Positions 1-9,715 of a DNA stretch of 64,000 nucleotides are shown here, one piece after another (the stretch's first letter is position 1; each line of letters begins with the position of its first letter). This stretch comes from Gymnothorax reevesii (taxonomy: Eukaryota > Chordata > Actinopteri > Anguilliformes > Muraenidae). A program made the position numbers and the translations under genes. Location: the NCBI GenBank assembly GCA_029721435.1, contig CM056574.1, forward strand, positions 30,055,001 to 30,119,000, read 5' to 3'. Below the pieces are notes generated by a model that saw only the letters and a program-made list of their open reading frames with translations, made no database searches and was not told the DNA's origin.

Positions 1-1396
1 AAAAAAATGGGCTTTTGCTGTGCAAATTTGCCAGCCCCATTTAAAGAGTGTGTCTTGTCTGCCTTCTGACTCACAGATCCCCTGATAAATGTGATGTCTT
101 ATCGCCTAAGACCTTTTTAAACCTTGTAGAAGGTTAAAGATGCCTTCTGAGGGAAAAAGCCTAATCTGTGAGAAATGGCCAAGTCCTGCCTTCCCCATTT
201 TTCTGTCCCAGAATTCAAGACACTTCTCTCCTCCTCCTCACTCCTTAGGAACCTTCCCTGCCGCTAAAACTTCACCTTTCCTGCTTTCTTGAAACCTCCC
301 ACTCTTCCTTTCCATTACACGTGCATTTTTTCCACTCACTTTGCTCTTGTTCCCTCATTCTCTCTTCTGTGCCTTTACCTGAGGTTTTTTCTGTCTCCAT
401 CTCATTCACTCCCTCTGTTTCTCGTTTTTGTTCCCTTTACTCTCTCAGGCATTGGTTTCTCCTCTCTTGTTCTTGTTCTCTCTCTTTCTCATGCCCAATC
501 TCTCTTTCACCCACTATCTCTCCTACCCTCCCCAGTGCACAGGAAATGAAAGCTGCAACTCACTGTTCCATCATTCATTCTAAATAGAAGGTGACAGTCG
601 CCCTGGATGTGAATCTGGGGATAAACGGTGTTTAGCTTCATTGCTAGTATCATCGTTCAATTCTCCTGTGTGGCGCATACCCTGCTTTTTACAAATCAGT
701 TTATTTGCTGAAATATTAGGATGCCTTCCTTCATTGGGCTTACTACAGCATTTTATTCTGTGTGTTCCCCATAACCCACAGATATGATCAAGCACTGCTC
801 AACAGATCTACAGCAAAAGCATCATCTTGAGAATGCATTTGTTCTCGTACCAGGGCTTGAATCTCATTTGACTGTTGTCTCGAAATAAAGAAATATAAAG
901 GTCAAATAAAATATTCTGCAATGTAGAATTCCCACAAATGGCGAGTTCAACAATGATAACCCTCACGTGGTGGGAGTGAAACTTTCACTTTGGTGTCACC
1001 AATTGTACAAAAAGAATTACCCCACAATTATAAGAAAAGTCGAGAATATCTTGGAGGTGAAGGTCAATGAACTCTCTAACCGTGTTTCCAGATTGAGAGA
1101 AACTTAAAGCTTGTTATAATGATCTGACTCCATAAGAATTTCTGCTTTACTGCATTTTAAGTAACCATGGTGTGACTTTGTATGGACTGCTAGTTATGTT
1201 GATGCGGACATGGCTCTGGTGGGTACAGCCAGTAATAGTAAAGTGAGATAGATTTGCGATGACACTAAATGTACTGGCCGGGGACCACAAATAGCCGAAA
1301 ACCTGTGCATGTGTCAGAAATGAAAATCTGTGGCTGTGTAGTGGATATCAATTCCATTGTAAAGATTAATATGAAGTATTGTTTATTTTACAAGGT
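1..1396. other. Non-coding flank, no gene seen
   Basis: The open frames around 289-587 come from a pyrimidine-rich (CT/TTC) stretch and have low-complexity translations. No splice-flanked or family-like coding segment was recognised on either strand. Confidence 0.6.
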
Positions 1397-1690
1397 ATGT
1401 GTTACTTCATTGGGTACATCTGTTCAACAACTTGTTCATGCAAATAGCAAATATCTAATCAGCCGATCACATGGTAGCAAACTCAATGCATTTAGGCATG
1501 TAGACATGGTCAAGATGATCTGCTGAAGTTCAAACCGAGCATCAGAATGGGGGAGAAAGCTGATTTAAGTGACTTTGAACGTGGCATGGCAGTTGGTGCC
1601 AGGTAAAGTGGTCAGAGGATTTCAGCGACTGCTGATCTACTGGGTTTTTCACGCACATGTAAATCTCCATCAACTTCTTTCAATAATACT
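1397..1690 (+). mobile_element. Tc1-like DNA transposon, 5' fragment
   Basis: The sequence matches the 5' half of a Tc1/mariner-type element common in fish. A leader is followed by an ATG at 1547 whose translation begins MGEKADLSDFERGMAVGAR, which is the N-terminal helix-turn-helix region of the transposase, and continues after a stop with ISATADLLGFSRT. The stop codon is TAA at 1604-1606. The match fades after about 1665, so the DDE catalytic part is missing. This is a dead, 3'-truncated copy. The family call rests on remembered similarity of the HTH segment. Confidence 0.75.
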
Positions 1691-3006
1691 GTATGTCATG
1701 TAGAAAATGATGCAGAATTGGAATGGCAGGTTAGTAATGACCTTGAGGGCTGCAACTAGACACAAATGTATGCAGCTCCACACCACAACTGACAGCTCAG
1801 TCAAAGCTGATAATTACTTTGTACAACTGAATGACTGACCAAGCCACTGGATACAGCCAATGACATAATCTAATCAGTCAGTACAAGCAGCAACTGCTTA
1901 TTTCAGGAAATAGATTATCACTCCATAAGACAAATATCACGCAAATCTCAGCATGTTCAGCCAGTGACAGTGCTTTTCATTGACAATGAGTGCCAGTACC
2001 TGGTGACTGCATTAACCTTCACATAATTGTCAACCTAAAATAACAGTACAAGGGTTGTCCATCTCTGCAAGGCCAATGACAGTGTACGATTGCTGTGTTC
2101 CAGGATGTTTATCATATCTTTTCAGACAATGACAGCCTCTAGTCCCTTTTTACAGTGTAAACTGGAGGCTAGCTGCTCCAGTGCCGTGTTCTGAACTGAT
2201 CAGTGGGGCATGCATTGGGCATCTATCCATCTGGGCTTTTTTTTGTGTTCTCTGGAGGAAAGCGAGAAATGAGTACAGTAATGTCACACTGCTCTGCCTC
2301 CCTTGATGCGCTGGGATCTGCAACACAGCAATCAGTCACCTTGACTCCAAGATATTGCTGTACACAGCAAACAAACGTCTACTGGGGGAAAATTGTGATT
2401 GTGCCCGTGTCTATGTGTGTGTGTATTTGCATGCGTGCATGCGTGTGTGTGTTCCTGTGTTTGCAATATTTTTTTGTGGATACAATTTTCTCTCAATGGT
2501 GGTTTGTCTGTTGCACTCTCTATTGTGATCACACTCTTGCCTGTTCTCAAGTGTGACCGCATCAATCAATCTGAATGTGAGTGTGTGTGTGTGTATGCCT
2601 GGGAGAGGGAGAGACAAGGTGAGAGAATAAATGTGCGTCTGCCTTTTTTCAGTGCTTTGGAATGAATCTCTACATGGATATGTCAATGGATTTGTGTGAT
2701 TGTGAATGTGTTGGTAAATGTCAGCTTATGTAATGTATGTCTGTCTCCGTTATTTCTGTTTTTTTTTAGTGTTTACTGAAACAGGGGATGTGACCTTCAC
2801 AGTCTGCTTCCTCCGTTCAAGAGAATCTCTGATATTAGCCTTTCAATCTAACTGAAGTGCTGAAGGAAAATATTTGTAGCACAACAGTGCTGAATAATTC
2901 ACTCAGGAGAGATGCACACCTTCATTTTTCTCTCAAAGGCAGATGCTCAAAAAGTCTGAGCTGTATTCCATCTGCAGTTAGGAGGAAATGGACCGAGTGA
3001 GTGCAA

Positions 3007-3008
<2 letters not shown>
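1691..3008. other. Non-coding, GT-rich patches
   Basis: No gene seen. Short GT-rich microsatellite patches at about 2412-2460 and 2577-2597 generate the cysteine/valine and histidine/threonine-rich open frames here. Those frames are artefacts of the repeats. Confidence 0.6.
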
Positions 3009-3038
<30 letters not shown>

Positions 3039-3170
3039 CCGCACGCGCGCGCGCGTGTGTGTGTGTGTGTGTGTGCGTTCATGTACATGTTCAGGGGCCA
3101 TATGGGAAACTTCAACTCTCATGCACATTGTGAAGTCCCACACATGAACTGTATACATGAATTCTTTAGA

Positions 3171-3264
<94 letters not shown>

Positions 3265-3278
3265 ACACACAGACACGC
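3009..3278. repeat. Opposed GT and CA dinucleotide tracts
   Basis: A (TG)n tract at 3009-3037 runs into a CG-alternating stretch (about 3038-3054) and a second (GT)n tract to about 3076. After about 95 bp a long (CA)n tract follows at 3172-3278. The two halves are complementary and the alternating CG/GT core is a classic Z-DNA-prone sequence. All reading frames through it are artefacts. Confidence 0.95.
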
Positions 3279-3589
3279 GTGTGTGATTGGACCATTATTG
3301 CATAGATTGCTCGCTAAAGTAGATGGCTCCAGGACTGCATTTTGTCACCATAACACAGACAGACTCAAAAGGGTGAATAGAGTACCAGCCAACGCTGTCG
3401 TGGTTGATAAACAGCTCAATAACCTAATAAGTCTGGGCAGGTGTCAACTGCTTTCCTCAGAAACCTCTCCAACAATCTTTACATCTGAGGAAGAAAGAGC
3501 AGGTACCAATGTCCTGCAAGCAGATCTAAAGGACCGGTTTGGAAGACTGATGTGTGCAGAAAACCTCTGAATTCAACGCAAGAAGAAGA

Positions 3590-5180
3590 AAATTTTTTCT
3601 ATATTTCACATTGATGGAACACCCATCTCAATGGAATCTGAGTTTCCAGTCAAAAGTTTGGGGTGATGGTATGATGCATGCCTCAATGATTCAGACCAAA
3701 GCAATCAACTGAGTGAAGAAACCATCAAAGGTCTGAGTAGAATAGACAAGACTTCACCCCAGGTACATTGAAACTGTGGTGCCAGCAGTTCACACAGATA
3801 CCCCGTTTGATGTGGCCGCCAACACTCTATGAAATTCCCATCACCGAAGTTGAGAAACTGAGGACTTTTATGAAAAAATGGCTTAGGCTCCTGCACTTCC
3901 TCAGCGGGATCGGATTGTATGGGAATAGTGGTCTGGACCAGCCCGTCTCAAGCCTCAATAAAGACTACAAGTGCACCAAGTTGAGGCTGAACATGACTCT
4001 GACTGAGCCCCCGGATGTTGCAATTCAAGCAGTGGCACCAAGACTGGCAACTGGGAGGAAATGGACGCCAGCCACGGCGGGACAAGAAGCAAAATCTGCT
4101 CTCAGGTATCAAGACGTAGTAGACCAGGTGCAGCATGAAAGAGGGAGACTTGGACTTCAGACAGGTTAACCTGCATGACACAAGATAACTTCAACCTTGA
4201 GAAGAAAGCTGGGGGTAGCTGACGTGCGGCAGCAGGAGGGGGTAGGGCAACATGCAAAGGCAGTCTCACAGGCTAATCTGAGCCAGTGGACTAGCTTGGA
4301 AAACCTGGAATGGCAAAAACTCACCTGGAGGGATCTTTGGAAGATGGAAGGTGGAAGAATCAACTTCATCATTTGAGCCATCTGTGATGTACTTCCCACT
4401 CCCAAGAACCTAAGCCAGTGGGTGGGAGAAGATCCATCTTGCCCTCTCTGCCAAACTTCAGCCTCCCTAAGGCACATCCTCAATGGCTGCAAAACAAGCC
4501 TTCCCTAGGGCCACTATACCCAGAGGCACAACCAGGTCCTGAGGAAGCAAGCAAGTATCCTGGAAGGAAGGAGAACTACCATCAACACCATCGTTCCACC
4601 ATCACCTAACCGAAAAAACACCATTGCTCTTGTAGCAGTAGTCCCAGCAAATCCACCTAGAAAAAGGGAATCTGGCCTAAAGTCAAAAGCCTGCGATTAG
4701 AAAAAGCAGGTTGACCGGGACCAGAAACTCTCCTTTCCACCAGATATCAATACAACTGATCTCAGGCCGGACCTGATCTTGTGGTCAACCTCTCAAAAAC
4801 ATCCATACATTGTAGAGCCAACCGTACCTTGGGAGACAGCAGTGGATGAGGCGTAGAAACATAAAAAATCTGAAATACGCTGGCCGAGCAGCGGAGGCAG
4901 GACAGCAAGTGTGGAAAACTCAGGCGCTCCCAGTTGAGGTCGGCTACGAAGGCTTCACAACCACATCAGCCACCAGGGTTCTGAAACAGTCTGAGGACAA
5001 GCCATTTGGTAAGCCATAAGGATGCTGTCAGAGGCTGCTGAGTGTCACAGCAACTGGCTCTGGATCAAGGGGAAGGACCCCAATCGAACTGGGCCTGTAA
5101 TGACCGATTGAATTGAGAGGCTAAGTGCAGCGACAAGAGGGAAACAGAGCAGCTCAGACTCAATACAAACACAGAGAATG
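3590..5180 (+). mobile_element. Non-LTR retrotransposon 3' relic with RLE domain
   Basis: Conceptual translation across several frames shows the 3' end of a LINE with a restriction-enzyme-like endonuclease, as in the R2/NeSL groups. In order: the end of the reverse transcriptase (about 3600-4169, with VKSLG and MWPPTLYEIPITEVE segments), a CCHC finger at 4440-4490 (C-x2-C-x7-H-x4-C, CPLCQTSASLRHILNGC), and an endonuclease-like segment at about 4750-4850 (LRPDLILWSTSQ, then EPTVPWE). Stops and frame changes between these parts show it is dead. The 5' two thirds (RT palm, N-terminal domains) are absent. Clade assignment is by domain order; RT phylogeny would settle it. Confidence 0.7.
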
Positions 5181-5479
5181 ATACAGACTACATCACAAGA
5201 ACAGTTCTCCCGCTTCAAAAAGGACGTTCAACCATCCAAAAACACAGAAGAAAGTAAGAGAGAAGAAAGGTAAAGTATATCAGGAACTGAGATAAACAAA
5301 GCACCTCAAATAAGGCGATATAAAGATTAGAAAGGAAAAGAGGAAAAAGGAATAACCCCAGAGAAAGAGAAAATCCAATCCGATAATCATGAGGGGATAT
5401 AAAGACAAATAAATCCTGACCACAGATATCTTTAGCTAATGTGCTCAACTAAAAACAACACTCTCGCAAAGGAGGCGTG
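5181..5479. other. Purine-rich spacer, no gene seen
   Basis: An A/G-rich segment between the LINE relic and the G0 relic. The minus-strand 77-codon frame here is low complexity and not family-like. Confidence 0.5.
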
Positions 5480-5905
5480 GCAGACTTCCGGCTTGTATAG
5501 AGAGGAACAAAATGGCTGGAACAAAATGGCACCCACCCTGACCTACGAAGCGTCAACCTCCACCACAAATAGGAGGGAGGGGTCGGGCAAAACGACAATA
5601 GGTTCAGAGTTAAATCGTTTCTTCAACTCCCGAAAAGCAGCTGTTGCTGAAGACCAAGCAAATGACGAGGAGGAATTCCTCTTAGGAAGCGCATTGATGA
5701 GGGCATCCACAGCGCTAAAATTGCGAATAAACCTCCTATAAAAATGAGCAAAGCCCAAAAATCGTTGAACCTCCTTAACATTCTGAGGGGCAGGCTAATT
5801 CCTAACTACTGCTACCTTGTTGCGGAATAGTTTGATCTCACAATCGTTATCACAATGCGGAGGCAAAGATGGAGCTGGTTGTTTACCAAAATCCTCTGTG
5901 AGACA
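5480..5905 (-). pseudogene. G0 gypsy relic: RT end and RNase H start
   Basis: On the minus strand a Ty3/gypsy pol fragment includes the conserved RT-thumb/RNase H junction (GFAHFYRRFIRNFS) and the first RNase H strand (LLFVVEVDAS), followed by an in-frame stop. Just upstream on the same strand is a short piece resembling the protease-RT linker (LPPHCDNDCEI). The RT core that should lie between them is deleted. The other half of the relic is at 18679-19395. The two are separated by G1, with target duplication GACA at 5902-5905 and 18679-18682. It is clearly the oldest layer of the nest. Confidence 0.8.
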
Positions 5906-6404
5906 TGAAATGTGGATATCAGCCACTGGATGGCAGCATTTACCTTTTTTTTTGTTAAGCTCAGACTGGAGTTATGTTTAGACATGTCCTGGACATGTCT
6001 GGGGCAAGTCCCCGAAAATTAAAAAAAAAAGAGGTCTAAATGTGGGTGGGGTCTGCAAAAGAGTATATAAGGAGAAGAATTGAGACAGTAAAGTAGTAGG
6101 AGAAATTGCAAGAAGAAGGATACGTGTGACCAGACCTGTCATTCTGTTCAAGACCTGTGAAGTTTTCTTTTGTGGAGTTTTGCCTGTGTTAGAGCATTTT
6201 TCCTTGCCCAGCACATCACCAGGAAACCCACCAAAGGGACTGTAAATATTTCAGTTTTTTTTATTCAATCTTGGTCAGTAGATTAGTTAGTAGTTAGTTT
6301 GTCTTTGTTAAAAATTAAATGTGTTTAAGTTTTTAAATTGTGTCTGTCATCCCTTGCTGTTGCTGTTGCGTTGTAAATTGTAATAACAAATTGGGGCCAT
6401 AACA
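5906..6404 (+). repeat. G1 5' LTR
   Basis: A 499-bp LTR starting TG and ending CA. It contains a TATA box (TATATAA near 6064) about 160 bp from its start. It matches 18181-18678 almost throughout, and a diverged solo copy lies at 42394-42881. The minus-strand frame at 5978-6214 lies inside it and is not a gene. Confidence 0.95.
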
Positions 6405-6426
6405 AATTGGGGGCTCAAGTCCGGGA
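6405..6426 (+). other. G1 primer-binding region
   Basis: Directly after the LTR the sequence reads TTGGGGGCTCAAGTCCGGGA. This resembles the proline-tRNA-type primer site seen in some retroviruses (TGGGGGCTC followed by GTCCGGGA), but with two extra bases between the halves. The position is right for a primer site. The identity of the tRNA is an inference. Confidence 0.5.
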
Positions 6427-6526
6427 CAGACCATTGTGTGAGTAATTTATTGAAAATCTAACATTTCAAATTGTAAAATTGTTTTTTTGAATTTTCCTAT
6501 ATAAATATATTGACAGATCAACAGCA

Positions 6527-7850
6527 ATGGATGATTTCTTGGCATCACCAACCTTTGAGGTTTTGAAGTCTTTTAAAAAGACTGAACTGCTAGAAATTTG
6601 CAGACATTTAGAGCTGACAGAGGTAAAACCAGCCATGCGAAAAGCAAGACTGGCTAGGGAGATAGTTGAATATTACATTGATGAAAATGTGTTTGCACCA
6701 GGAGATCTGGAACAGTTTCCAGTGGAAAATCCAAATATAGAAATGGAACTTAAATTAAAAATGCTAGAGATTGAAAGGGAAGAAAAAGAAAAACAAAGGC
6801 AGTTTGAGTTGGAAAAATTAGCAAGAGAAGAGAAAAAAGAAAGGGAGGAAAAAGAGAAAGAAAGGGAGGAAAGAGAAAAAGAAAGGGAGGAAAAAGAGAA
6901 ACAAAGAATTTGAGAGGGAAGAAAGAGAATTTGAGTTAGAAAAATTTGCAAGACAGAGAGATTTTGAATTAGAGAAATTCTATAGAGAAGAAAGACTCCA
7001 AATGGAGCAACTAAAAATAAAAATAGCAACAGAAAATAAATTTCGGGCTAGCCAGGAGGTAAAACTGGTGCCTCCATTTGCAGAAAAGGATGTTGACAAC
7101 TATTTCCAGTGTTTTGAAAAGGTAGCAAAGAGTTGCCAGTGGCCAAAGGAACACTGGCCGCTGATGTTGCAAACTGTCCTCAAGGGTAAAGCTCAACAAG
7201 CCTATACGGCTTTGTCTGCAGATGATTCCTCTGATTATGAGGTTGTCAAAAAGGTTATTTTGAGAGCTTATCAGTTGGTTCCAGAGGCTTACCGACAGAA
7301 ATTCAGAGGTCTGAAGAAATCTGAAAATCAGACTTATGTGGAATTTGCTAATGAGAAGAAGGTTTGCTTTGAGCGCTGGTGTACTTCTATGGAGGTCAAG
7401 GATGATTTCAACTCACTAAAAGAGATGGTGTTAGTTGAAGAATTCAAGAACTGTGTTAAGGATGATATTAAGACCTACCTTAATGAGAAGCAAGCACTGA
7501 ATTTGCAATCAGCTGCCAAATTTGCAGATGAATATGTTCTCACTCATAAGTCCAAATTTCAGTCTAGCAGTAACAATAGATGGTCCCAATTTCAGAAAAA
7601 GGGTTACGGTGATACCCAAGATTCCTCACCCAAAGACAAATCTGGTGATGGTGCTCAGAAATCCAGTAACAGGTCTGATCAAAGTGTGAAAGCTGACAGT
7701 GACAAAAGTGGTCTAGTTTGCAGTTATTGCAAGAAATCTGGTCATGTTACAACTAACTGTTGGTTCCTAAAAGCTAAGAAAGAAAAAGAAAAGGATACCA
7801 AACCAAATGCCTTTGTGAAAACAAGGTTAGAAACCCCTGTAGTAGAGTAA
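6527..7850 (+). pseudogene. G1 gag, frameshifted
   Basis: Gag-like protein in two frames: codons from 6527 to a stop at 6911-6913, then an overlapping frame, open from about 6905, that ends at 7848-7850. One extra A near 6906 would account for the shift. The N-terminus (about 45 residues, KKTELLEICRHLELTEVK) resembles a SAP-like helical domain. It is followed by a long Glu/Lys/Arg single-helix stretch. In the second frame (numbered from the ATG at 7002) a capsid region (residues about 25-180) ends in a segment, residues about 95-180, similar to the SCAN domain of zinc-finger proteins. A CCHC zinc knuckle follows at residues 240-253 (CSYCKKSGHVTTNC). SCAN is known to derive from a Gmr1-like gag, so the match supports the element call. 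Confidence 0.85.
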
Positions 7851-7863
7851 CCAATCTGCTAAA

Positions 7864-8320
7864 TTGCCTGCTTCTTGTGGGGCTAAAAAGCCTGATACAG
7901 CTGACTTTGTGAGGGAGGAATTTCTTCCATTTGTGTCAGAGGGATTTGTGGCTCTGAATGAGCATACTACTCCTGTCCCCATATATATCCTAAGGGATAC
8001 CGGAGCTTCTCAGTCACTTTTGTTGATGGACTTCTTGGAGTTACGTGATGAGACCGCTTCAGGGGATTTCATACTTGTACAAGGTATTGAAGGGAGGACT
8101 GTATCTGTACCCCTGCGCTCTATATTCTTGAAGTCAGATTTAGTTACAGGACAGGTGAAGGTGGGACTTATGTCAAGTCTACCTATAAAGGGTGTTTCTC
8201 TTTTGCTAGGCAATGACCTGGCTGGGGGCAAAGTAGTTCCCCCTGTATATCTTACTTCACAGCCGAGCACTGAAGATGGGGATGAGGACCCATCTCTGTA
8301 TCCTTCTTGCGCAGTGACTC
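7864..8320 (+). pseudogene. G1 aspartic protease, cut by G2
   Basis: The start of pol, in the +1 frame relative to gag and 13 bp after the gag stop. It carries the retroviral-type active-site motif DTGAS at residues 45-49 and a downstream LLLGNDLAGG segment typical of the second half of the fold. G2 inserted at 8320/8321. The rest of the same reading frame resumes after the second GACTC copy at 15053, so the insertion itself, not a frameshift, separates protease from integrase. Whether pol was expressed by frameshifting from gag or the frame change is a defect cannot be told here. Confidence 0.85.
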
Positions 8321-9337
8321 TGATATGGAATCAGTGACACCAGATGCGGGAAAAGGGAATGAGGATTTATTTATAAACAAAAACAAAACAGGCACGAGGG
8401 CCAACAAAAAACTTGGCCCAAAGGGTTGCAAAAAACAAACTGAGGTAAGCTTAACAGAGCTAGAACTAAAGATCAAAAATGACAAAAACAAAAGCCACTG
8501 GAAACTCCAGGGAGATAACCATAAACAGAAAAGAACAATGATGCTAAGAATACAAAACGCTATATACAAAACGACAAGAACTATGGTCATGAAAAGTAGA
8601 CTGGAACATGGACTTGGCAAAGAAACTAGGAATGAAACTCGAGACACTGTCTGCCAGCCAACTTCCACCGCATCCAGATAAAGGCTTGGTAATCATGACA
8701 CATGAGGGGCAACACCTGGAGAAGCAGAAACAAGAGGCAGGGCAAGATCATGACATGGACAAGATTGGTTGACAAGACTTGCTCATTAAGAGAATGAGCG
8801 TGCTCAGCTTAAGTACCAATTAAGTATGCAGTTTGGAAGCAAGCATGAATGTTAAGAACAGAAAAGCACAGCAAGATCTTGAAATAGCAAAGCAGGAATC
8901 ATGACAATAAACTCCCTGTCTAAATTAGTAGTATTAGTAATGTGCCTATCTAAGAATTACACCAACCCAGTGAGTGTTAGTAAATGTTAGTAACTTAAAA
9001 ACAGTTAATTGTCAATTAAGCTTAGAGAGCCCCGAATCAGCACAGCATGGAAGGAAGGGGAAATACCAAAGCCAACCATAGCTCAGAAATGTGCAACAAC
9101 GAAGGCACGGGGCGGAACGCAGACAAGCGGTGGAGTGGCATGGCAGACCTGGCATGAACAAAAACATGGAAAAGTAAAAACATGGACATGGAATGAGAAA
9201 TATGAAATGCTTGATCCTGATACAAGAAACTGTTAAAACTGTGACATGAACATGAACTATGGAATCTTGGAACATGAAACTGTTAAAACCATAAGCAATA
9301 ATGTTCTGGCCAAAGGCCAGAACCCTGGAACACAACA
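8321..9337 (-). repeat. G2 3' LTR
   Basis: In element orientation it begins TG at 9337 and ends CA at 8321. It is nearly identical to 14031-15047. The plus-strand frames at 8307-8681, 9009-9236 and 9246-9434, and their duplicates in the other LTR, are LTR sequence and not genes. Confidence 0.97.
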
Positions 9338-9350
9338 GTACCCCCCCCTT
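9338..9350 (-). other. G2 polypurine tract
   Basis: On the minus strand a run of two A and eight G followed by TAC abuts the 3' LTR. This is the expected place and composition for the plus-strand primer of reverse transcription. Confidence 0.75.
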
Positions 9351-9534
9351 ACAAAAGCGGCACCTGACGCGGACAAAAAACCCCAAGAACTAAAATACAT
9401 GAAGCCGCACAAAACACAAATCCCACAAGACTAATAACCAAGTAAATACTAAGGACAAAAACTCTGACAGAAAACACCTAACCAAGAAACAGGACAAGAA
9501 ACACTAAACATCAACAAGATTACTTGGTCTCCAG

Positions 9535-9715
9535 CAAGCTGGGGCTAAGGCTTAGGCTATGGCAATGGCTTGAGGTGATGGCTATGGGCTATGGGCTATG
9601 GGGTTGGGGCTGTGGCTAGGCTTGGCTTGAGGCTATGGTTTGGGGCTATGGCTATGGCTATGGGCTTGGGACTGTGGCTTGGGCTATGGCTGTGGGCTAT
9701 GGCTTGGGGTGTGAC
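9535..9715. repeat. Short tandem repeat in G2 3' non-coding region
   Basis: On the plus strand, degenerate repeats of GGCTATGG and GGCTTGGG run for about 180 bp. They overlap the end of the pol frame (stop at 9697-9699) and extend toward the polypurine tract. Length is likely variable between copies. Confidence 0.85.

Noticed and set aside
289..587. Two overlapping plus-strand frames of about 87 codons
   Set aside because: Low-complexity Ser/Leu/Phe-rich translation of a pyrimidine-rich stretch, no gene context.
2922..3570. Long frames with Cys/Val or His/Thr repeats
   Set aside because: Translations of GT/CA microsatellites.
5439..5741. 100-codon plus-strand frame
   Set aside because: Antisense to the G0 RT/RNase H relic.
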